From positions 1-14,019 of the forward strand of contig JNEM01014140.1 in NCBI GenBank assembly GCA_000697335.1: a DNA stretch of 14,019 nt, read 5' to 3'. This stretch comes from Conidiobolus incongruus B7586 (Eukaryota > Entomophthoromycota > Entomophthoromycetes > Entomophthorales > Conidiobolaceae). The notes below the pieces were generated by a model, which was not told the DNA's origin, ran no database searches, and was given only the letters and a program-made list of their open reading frames with translations. The translations under genes were made by a program, and so were the position numbers. Positions 8,546 through 14,019 of this stretch are shown here, one piece after another; positions within the stretch are counted from its first letter, which is position 1; the number at the start of each line of letters is the position of its first letter.

Positions 8546-8624
8546 CAAAAAGTTATTAAAAATAAAATAAATTATTAATTTTATATTATATATTTATTTT
8601 TACTTTGTATATATTAAAATGTTT

Positions 8625-8669
8625 TTTTTTCAATCACAAAAAATTCCCATTATTTAAATTACAAAGTAA
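8625..8669 (-). repeat. Right TIR of mariner copy D
   Basis: On the reverse strand this begins TTACTTTG and includes an AATGGGAATTTTTTG block. It agrees closely with the left TIR of copy A (503-548), closer than with its own left TIR. The end at 8669 is fixed by the TA duplication and by resumption of Tc1 sequence. Confidence 0.8.
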
Positions 8670-8702
8670 TATTTGATTTTATAACTTACTTTTGTAGGTT
8701 AA

Positions 8703-9060
8703 TGTAATTTTAACCTATTAACCATAAATTAAACTTATATAATATCAATATAACTTTAGAATCACCCTTTTTACAATTAGTTAACAGGTTTTAATTTAAT
8801 CCACAAAAGTTTTAATAGACTAATGATTCTATAAATTAAACTATATATACTAGAGAAATCTAACTAATTAAACTATTAGAAACTAAAAATATTCTAGTAA
8901 CTAATTTACCTTGTAATTTTTTACCTTTAACTATCACCTTATTGTTTGTGTTAATTAATTCTTTTATAGATAAACTTATTAGTGTTTTAATTTATTCTAG
9001 TTGCTTTAATTATATTATTTCCTTTGTTATTATTATAAAGCTATTATTACCTATCTAAAA
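8703..9060 (+). pseudogene. Protease region (gypsy fossil)
   Basis: Gypsy internal sequence resumes after the Tc1 insertion. The stretch 8981-9025 resembles the active-site surroundings of a retrotransposon aspartic protease (hydrophobic run, catalytic triplet region, Asn-aromatic-Ile). The protease would cut the Gag-Pol precursor. The region is broken, and the assignment relies on position before RT as well as on the motif. Confidence 0.5.
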
Positions 9061-9689
9061 AAGTAACTTGATAATTAAATATATTAATAACTTAATAGAA
9101 TAAGCATCTGGTACTATATTTAGATACCTATTATTATTTCCTAACTACTCTTAATATATTAAATTCTTAGTTGGTAATATTAGTTATAATTTTATATTAG
9201 GTTAAAATTAGTTTGAATATTACAGTTTTATATTTATAAATATTACCTTAAAAGGTTACAAATCTATTTTTTTTATATTCTAAAAACAATTAATAGAATT
9301 AATCTTAAAAAATCTACATTACCCTACTATAAAACTATTAAATATTATACTTAACACTAACTCTACAATTATAACAAATAATTTTATTATTATAAACAAA
9401 AATCAATATAAAGAACTAATTAAAAACTTTAATAAGGTATAGGGATATATATTTGTTTATTATTCATCTATTATTACTTTATTTGTTAACTTTAATGAAG
9501 TTATATCTAATAACCACTTTATATATAATATAGTAAATTAATTTGCTAATGTTTTTAAACTTGTAGATAAATTACCTCCTAAACATAATATTAAACACAA
9601 AATTAAATTATTCCTTGGTATATAGTTATATTTAATGTTTACTTACCATTTATCTTTTAAATAATATTAAACTTTAAAAAAAGAAATTC

Positions 9690-10330
9690 AAAAACTATTT
9701 AAAAATAGGTATATTAGATTTTTTTCCTTAAAATAAAGATTTTTAATTCTCTTTATAAAAAATACTGATGGTGGTTGAAAACTATATATTAATAATTATA
9801 TTTTAAACTTTAAAACTATTAAAGATAAAACCCCATTACTAAACCTATATAATATTAGGGATAAACTACTTAAATCAACTATATTCACTAAATTAGATAT
9901 TAGGAATAGATATTATAATATTAAAGTTAAAGAAAATTCTATCCTTTTAACTACTTTTAATATTCTTTTAAGCAACTATAAATTTATAGTTATAAACTTT
10001 AGATTGTGTAATACCTTTATAACTTTTACTTAATTTATCAATTCCCTTTTTAAGCTTGTTTTTAATAACTTTATTATTACTTACCTTGATAATATCCAAA
10101 TCCATTTAAAAACTAATGAAGAATATATTTAATATGTTAATTAAACCCTACAAACTATTTAAGGATATAAATTACTTTTAAAACTATTAAAATATATCTT
10201 TAGTGCTTTTTTATCTTTTTCTATAGTTATATTATTTCCTTTTAAAGAATTAATATTGATTTAACTAAACTCAATAGTGTTAGAGCTTTTATTATACTTA
10301 TAAACAAAGATTAACTTATGTTTATACATA
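9690..10330 (+). pseudogene. Reverse transcriptase region (gypsy fossil)
   Basis: Recognisable RT blocks appear in the correct order and spacing. A Lys-x-Asp-Gly type block lies near 9755-9785, followed by a Tyr...Leu-Asn stretch. A Thr-Lys-Leu-Asp block is at about 9885-9905. The catalytic Tyr-Leu-Asp block is at about 10083-10095. The domain copies element RNA into DNA. Many breaks are present. The blocks are of the Ty3/gypsy type. Confidence 0.82.
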
Positions 10331-10479
10331 AATTATTAAATTACTTTAAAAATTTCATTGATTCTTTTGTTGAACTTACTACATCTTTTATTAATCTCTT
10401 AAAGAAAAACTCTCTTTTTAAATCAACCCTACTATATACTTTTTGTATAAATGCTTTGATTTTTTATATTATTAATATT

Positions 10480-10900
10480 CTTGCTTAATTTATCTTTAAT
10501 CTAAAACTACCTACTATTATTTTTACTAACTCTAGTTTTTTTGTAATTAATAGATAGTTAACCTAGTTTAAATTTAAATTATATTTTACCTTTTAACTAT
10601 AGGATAAAATAATAAATAAAAGAGAATAGGTTGAGTTTAACTTTATAAATGTTATTTTAAAACCAATAATATTCTAGTTAAGAAAAATAAACCTAGCTGA
10701 ATTAAAATACCTAGTCTATAAATAAAAACTTTTTGTTTTGATAGAAATAATCAAAAATCACTTATATTTCTTGTTTTATAACCTTTTCTTAGTATTTACA
10801 GATAATAAATCACTTATTTACTTAAATACTCAAAAACATTCATTAACAAAATAAGTTAAAAGGATTAAAACTATCTAAGCTTACTTTTTTTTATTTAATA
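10480..10900 (+). pseudogene. RNase H region (gypsy fossil)
   Basis: This region follows RT directly. The stretch near 10528-10560 resembles the Thr-x-Ala-Ser start of gypsy RNase H, and an Asn-Leu-Ala-Glu-Leu-like stretch near 10687-10710 fits the next conserved part. A Thr-Asp-Asn-Lys-Ser-Leu-like part follows near 10797-10815. The enzyme would remove RNA from the RNA/DNA hybrid. It is broken; the assignment is from order plus partial motifs. Confidence 0.65.
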
Positions 10901-11119
10901 TCTCTTAGGTTAATAGAATTATATTATAGATACCTTGTTAAAAGATCTTATATACCTATCCTTTTATTTTAATTATAAAATCTTAGCAAATAATAATTTA
11001 ATGATTATTAATAAAGGAAATAAAGAATTTATTAAACTATTTTAAGAAATATTACCAAATAATAATTTCTTTATTTTAGTTAAAGAAGTACTCTTTAAAA
11101 TATTAGAAAACTAATTAAA

Positions 11120-11900
11120 ATATGTCAAAAGATTTAAAATTATCAATAACCTATTATATTATAATAATTGTTTATATATTCCTAATATTCTTAAGATTTA
11201 ACAAATAATATTAGATGAATACTATAATTTACTTGTTAGAGAATATTAAAACTAATTAAAAATTGCTGAGAGAATTAAAATAAGGTATTAATAACCTTCC
11301 CTAATTAAATTAGTTTAGAAATACACTAATATCTATGATATATACTAAAGAATTAAATATAATACTCAATTAAAATCTAGTAAACTTATTCTATTACAAG
11401 TTTTTAATAAAATTTAGTATCAGATCTAACTTGATTTCATAAAAATCCCTAAATCAACAAATGGTTATAATAACTTACTGATTGTTATTGATTTATTTTA
11501 TAAATATGTTTATTTTATTCCTTGCTTCAAAACTTCTATAGTTAAAGATATTGCATAATTATTATTCTCTAATATTTTTACCTATTATAGAATTCTACAA
11601 ACTATTGTATTTAATAGAGATATATAATTCAACTCTTGATTTTAGAAGTTACTATCCTTTTCCTTTAAAATTAACCAAACTATATTTATTATTAATTATC
11701 ACTAAACTAATAAACTTGTTGAAAAAACTATTAAAACCTTAAAGTAAATAATTAAAACTTATATTAACATTAATCAGTTAAATTAAAATACCTATATTTA
11801 CCAACTCTAATATTTATTCAATACCTTTATTAATAAATCAACAAGTTTTAACCCTTATTTCATCAATTATAATAATTATCCTAACTTAATAATTGCTCTA
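11120..11900 (+). pseudogene. Integrase region (gypsy fossil)
   Basis: An N-terminal zinc-binding part is recognisable at about 11150-11260 by the Leu-Tyr-Ile-Pro block and the downstream spacing. The catalytic core begins near 11395 and contains an Asp-Phe-Ile-like block, then Gly-Tyr-Asn-Asn-Leu-Leu-Ile-Val-Ile-Asp at about 11463-11492, and a block near 11605-11640 where the second catalytic residue is expected. The domain inserts the cDNA. It is broken throughout. The short open stretch 11551-11742 is in this region and is not a separate gene. Confidence 0.8.
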
Positions 11901-12339
11901 AAACTTTAAATCAACTTATCTTTAGATATTATTGAATTTTAATCTAATACCAATTATATTAATTCCCTTATTATATTTAACTTAGAAGAAAATTAAAGGA
12001 TTATAGAACAACAATACTTAAAGTTATCTAGAAATCCTCTTAAATATAAAATTAACATGTTTGTATACTTAGAACAATTTACCTTTAAATCTACTCTATT
12101 TAAATCTAGCTTAAATCTAAAATACTTACTATTATATTATAGTGCTTATAAGATTTAATTTATTGATTCAAATTTTGAAAATATTATCTTAGAATTACCT
12201 TTAACTTTAAAGAACAACCTTATCTTTTATATATCCAAAATTAAACCATACTTTGAAGATTTTAATACTTTTCCTAATTAATTAAAAACTTTAAAACTAG
12301 ATCTAATTATTAATTAAGATAGAGAAAAAAAATACTATA

Positions 12340-12485
12340 TTGATTATATAATTAATTCTAAATTTATTAGGAACAAGCTTTATTTTTATATAAAATAAAT
12401 AGGTTATCTTATTAAAGAAGTTACATAAGAACTTTTAAAAAATATTAAGAATACCTTAGCTTATTATACCTATTTATAAAAATCT
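12340..12485 (+). pseudogene. Chromodomain-like C-terminal end of integrase (gypsy fossil)
   Basis: The last coding part before the polypurine tract has the chromodomain pattern: an aromatic-Leu-Val/Ile-Lys-type strand, a Gly-Tyr turn, then a Glu-Val-Thr/Glu-Leu stretch and an Asn-rich helix. Such a domain marks chromoviruses, the gypsy branch common in fungi, where it guides integration to heterochromatin marked by histone H3 lysine 9 methylation. It is broken. The position at the very end of pol supports the call. Confidence 0.65.
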
Positions 12486-12515
12486 AAAGAGTGTGTCTTC
12501 TCTAAGAAACTTACT

Positions 12516-12522
12516 AGGGGAG
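12516..12522 (+). other. Polypurine tract (gypsy fossil)
   Basis: AGGGGAG lies directly before the 3' LTR, the place where plus-strand synthesis is primed. It stands out in this AT-rich sequence. Confidence 0.75.
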
Positions 12523-12911
12523 TATTAAAAGATTAATTCTTTAAACTCTTATATATACTTTCATATAATTCAATTAACTATAAATTATATGATTAATTTA
12601 TACTTTTATATAGTTAAATTGATTATATAAATAGCATTGAATTATTTAATAAACTAGTTTCCTCTTTTTCCTCTCAAATTTTTACTATTTCTTATTTTTA
12701 CACTACTTTTAAAATTAAAACTACTTCTTGTTAATATTATAGTATATTAGCATTACTTAATATAAACCTTAATATATTAGTGACTCACCCTAGTTTGAAG
12801 CTTAATTAAACTTTGTTTATACTTACATACTACAATTATATTCTATATCACACTACTTTTATATTAAGTCTTCCTTTATATTATATTAGTTTAACTACCA
12901 TTATACTTATA
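12523..12911 (+). repeat. 3' LTR (gypsy fossil)
   Basis: About 389 bp, matching 4336-4720 throughout; differences are mostly transitions plus a few short length changes. It ends just before the target duplication TATTT. Confidence 0.88.
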
Positions 12912-12916
12912 TATTT
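12912..12916. repeat. Target site duplication, right copy (gypsy element)
   Basis: TATTT pairs with TAGTT at 4331-4335. The continuation (AAAGTTATTAA) is exactly what the other Tc1 copies have after this point. Confidence 0.65.
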
Positions 12917-13795
12917 AAAGTTATTAATAATAATAATAACAATATATTAAGATTAAATTTAAGTATATTAAGATTATAGATAGATATAATAAAAGGTATA
13001 TTTATATATTGATTAATATAGGTAGATATAATATTATTATAAAAATATAGAAAGGATTATAAAACAATATAAGAATATTAATTAATACTATTACTATTAT
13101 ATATATTTTCAATTATAATAGATACCACTGATATTATAAGAAAAAACACCCTCAACTAAAAAAATCCTATTATAAAGTTAAAGTTTAAATATCATCAATA
13201 AAGTTAAATTAAAATTAATTAGAATAAGTTTATTTAATCTAATAAAACAAAAATATATCTTAATAAATTTAGTAATAAACTAGATATTTCAGAAAAAAAT
13301 TTATTTTGTGATCATTATATTATTTTACCCCAAAAATATAATAATAGGTTAATTATAATTTAAACATATATGTTATCTTCTATTGTAAGTTATTTTTATA
13401 AAATTAATAGAGAAATTAATGCTATAATATATTATCATATTTTAAATAATTAATTGAAAAAACTTTTGAATAATATAGGTTAAATAAATCAAATATATTT
13501 TTAACAAGATAATACCCTATATTATGCTATTATTTTTTTTACCAAATGGTTTAAAAATAATAAAACAATAATTATATAGTAATATTTTCAATCTTTTAAT
13601 TTTGATCTAAATAAATATATTTGGGATTAGTAAAAAAAAATAATTAAAACTTTCCTATCAATAAAAAAAATTAAATATGTTTAAGAATAAATTCAAGAAA
13701 CTTAGAGCAAAATTAATCTTCCTTAATATAAGAAATTAGTTGACTTTATACCTTATAAATTTAAAAAGTTAGAAAAGTAAAAGATTAATATATTA
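12917..13795 (+). pseudogene. Tc1-like transposase, main part (copy 4)
   Basis: This is the remainder of the transposase whose N-terminus is at 4222-4335. The second catalytic Asp is intact at codon 13508-13510 (Gln-Asp-Asn context at 13505-13513). The Glu position at codon 13613-13615 reads Lys, again 35 codons away and followed by a Trp-Asp. An alternating Ile/Tyr/Phe core precedes it (13140-13500), and a Leu-Val-Asp-Phe-Ile-Pro-Tyr stretch near 13735-13760 marks the C-terminal part. Stops are frequent. The gene was already cut in two by the gypsy insertion. Confidence 0.82.
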
Positions 13796-13824
13796 AGTTT
13801 TATTTTTTTTCATAACCAAAATAC

Positions 13825-14019
13825 ACAAATTTATAACTTATCTTATATAAAGCTTAAATTTGAATATATTAACTAAAAGTTATTATAATTTGATCAAATA
13901 TAGTATATTATAAATATTTAAAATAAATTTATTATATATTTTAATTTAAATTAAATTAATTAAGAATTAACAAAGTAATTGATAAAAATATATATGATTA
14001 TAGTTTTAAGATTCATTGT
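13825..14019 (-). repeat. Right inverted repeat of Tc1 copy 4 (partial)
   Basis: The inner direct repeat (TTATAACTTATCTT-like, minus-strand sense) and the following arm match 3351-3500 of the intact copy closely. The outer direct repeat is cut by the window edge. Confidence 0.78.

Larger units (their letters stand above)
7351..8669 (+). mobile_element. Mariner (DD34D) transposon, copy D (youngest, best preserved)
   Basis: This is a full-length mariner of 1319 bp that starts TTACC and ends AGTAA, flanked by TA at 7349-7350 and 8670-8671. It sits in the right terminal repeat of Tc1 copy 3, just inside the outer direct repeat. Three facts make it the last arrival: it is the innermost of four nested elements, nothing interrupts it, and its coding region keeps one reading frame over 1017 bp. 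The left TIR is more divergent from the right TIR than expected for such a young copy, so point mutation has acted there too. Confidence 0.92.
5816..8702 (-). mobile_element. Tc1-like IR/DR transposon, copy 3 (inside gypsy, split by a mariner)
   Basis: The left end starts at 5816 after TA (5814-5815) and the right end is at 8702; its own length is about 1566 bp once the mariner (7351-8669 plus TA) is removed, against 1557 bp for the uninterrupted copy. The left direct repeats are at about 5824-5845 and 6001-6025 (175 bp apart). The right ones are at about 7170-7192 and 8673-8695 (177 bp apart without the mariner). The bases right of 8702 are TG where TA is expected, probably a later change. 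Transposase is on the minus strand, opposite to the gypsy host. It lies near the gag/protease junction of the gypsy element. Confidence 0.88.
7170..8702 (-). repeat. Right inverted repeat of Tc1 copy 3, interrupted by the mariner
   Basis: The inner direct repeat lies at about 7170-7192 and the outer at 8673-8695, with the mariner between them. Without it the spacing is 177 bp, within 2 bp of the intact copy. The mariner entered a TA roughly 10 bp inside the outer repeat. Confidence 0.8.
4336..12911 (+). mobile_element. Ty3/gypsy LTR retrotransposon fossil, chromodomain-type, with nested DNA transposons
   Basis: This is an old LTR element of 8576 bp; removing the nested Tc1 and mariner copies leaves about 5.7 kb, a normal size for a fungal gypsy element. 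Parts in order: 5' LTR, primer binding site, gag-like region, protease, reverse transcriptase, RNase H, integrase, a chromodomain-like end, polypurine tract, 3' LTR. The order protease-RT-RNase H-integrase marks Ty3/gypsy rather than copia. It looks complete in its parts but is thoroughly broken, with very many stops throughout. It is inserted in the helix-turn-helix region of Tc1 copy 4. LTR divergence cannot be turned into years because RIP-like mutation dominates; relative age is after Tc1 copy 4 and before Tc1 copy 3 and the mariner at 7351. Confidence 0.9.
12912..14019 (+). mobile_element. Tc1-like IR/DR transposon, copy 4, right part (runs off window)
   Basis: This is the continuation of the element begun at 3904. 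It aligns with the reverse complement of the copies at 1996-3552 and 5816-8702 from the helix-turn-helix onward. The inner direct repeat is at about 13825-13845. The outer one should begin 175 bp later, and a matching but decayed stretch is present at about 13999-14019, where the window ends. About 10 more bases would complete the element. Confidence 0.85.

Noticed and set aside
11551-11742. Open stretch of 63 codons on the plus strand
   Set aside because: It lies inside the integrase region of the gypsy fossil, has no recognisable domain, no ATG-based start and no homologue visible in the window; an accidental open frame.
1-14019. Organellar, apicomplexan or naturally AT-rich genome as the source
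   Set aside because: Three nuclear transposon families, all with transition-driven decay, argue for a mutated nuclear heterochromatin block. No organellar gene, rRNA or tRNA was seen. A naturally AT-rich nuclear genome is not fully excluded.
1-14019. tRNA or rRNA genes
   Set aside because: No stretch has the G+C content or conserved boxes these genes keep; none could be found on either strand by eye.

Overview
This 14 kb window contains no intact gene that I can support. It is extremely AT-rich (the lines I sampled run from about 8 to 22% G+C), and I found no CpG by eye. It is a graveyard of transposons. Copies of one family differ from each other mostly by C/T and G/A transitions, and coding stretches are full of TAA/TAG/TGA where Gln and Trp codons would be expected. 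That is the pattern of repeat-induced point mutation (RIP), so the likeliest source is an AT-rich heterochromatic block of a filamentous fungus, probably an ascomycete. The host assignment is an inference; the sequence does not name it.

Three element families account for almost every base. (1) A Tc1-like DNA transposon about 1.55 kb long, with transposase of the DD34E type. Its inverted repeats are about 205-210 bp and each carries two copies of a GTGAGTTATAA-type direct repeat spaced about 175 bp apart (IR/DR architecture). There are four copies: 1-1989 (cut by the window start), 1996-3552, 5816-8702, and one split between 3904-4335 and 12912-14019 (its last bases lie just past the window end). 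(2) A mariner element of 1308-1319 bp, with transposase of the DD34D type, TIRs beginning TTAC and TA target duplications. There are two copies, at 503-1810 and 7351-8669. (3) A Ty3/gypsy LTR retrotransposon fossil with a chromodomain-like end, at 4336-12911, with LTRs of about 385 and 389 bp.

Layout from left to right: Tc1 copy 1 with a mariner inside its right terminal repeat; a TATATA hinge; Tc1 copy 2 in the opposite orientation; about 350 bp of unassigned AT-rich DNA with a 9-bp tandem repeat; then a four-level nest. In the nest, Tc1 copy 4 was split by the gypsy element, the gypsy element was split near its gag/protease junction by Tc1 copy 3, and Tc1 copy 3 was split in its right terminal repeat by the second mariner. 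The insertion order is therefore readable: Tc1 copy 4, then gypsy, then Tc1 copy 3, then mariner. Reading decay follows it, since the innermost mariner keeps by far the longest open stretches.

No host gene, rRNA, tRNA or CRISPR array was seen. The elements work together only as a stratigraphic record: each is a dated landing site for the next, and all are broken.
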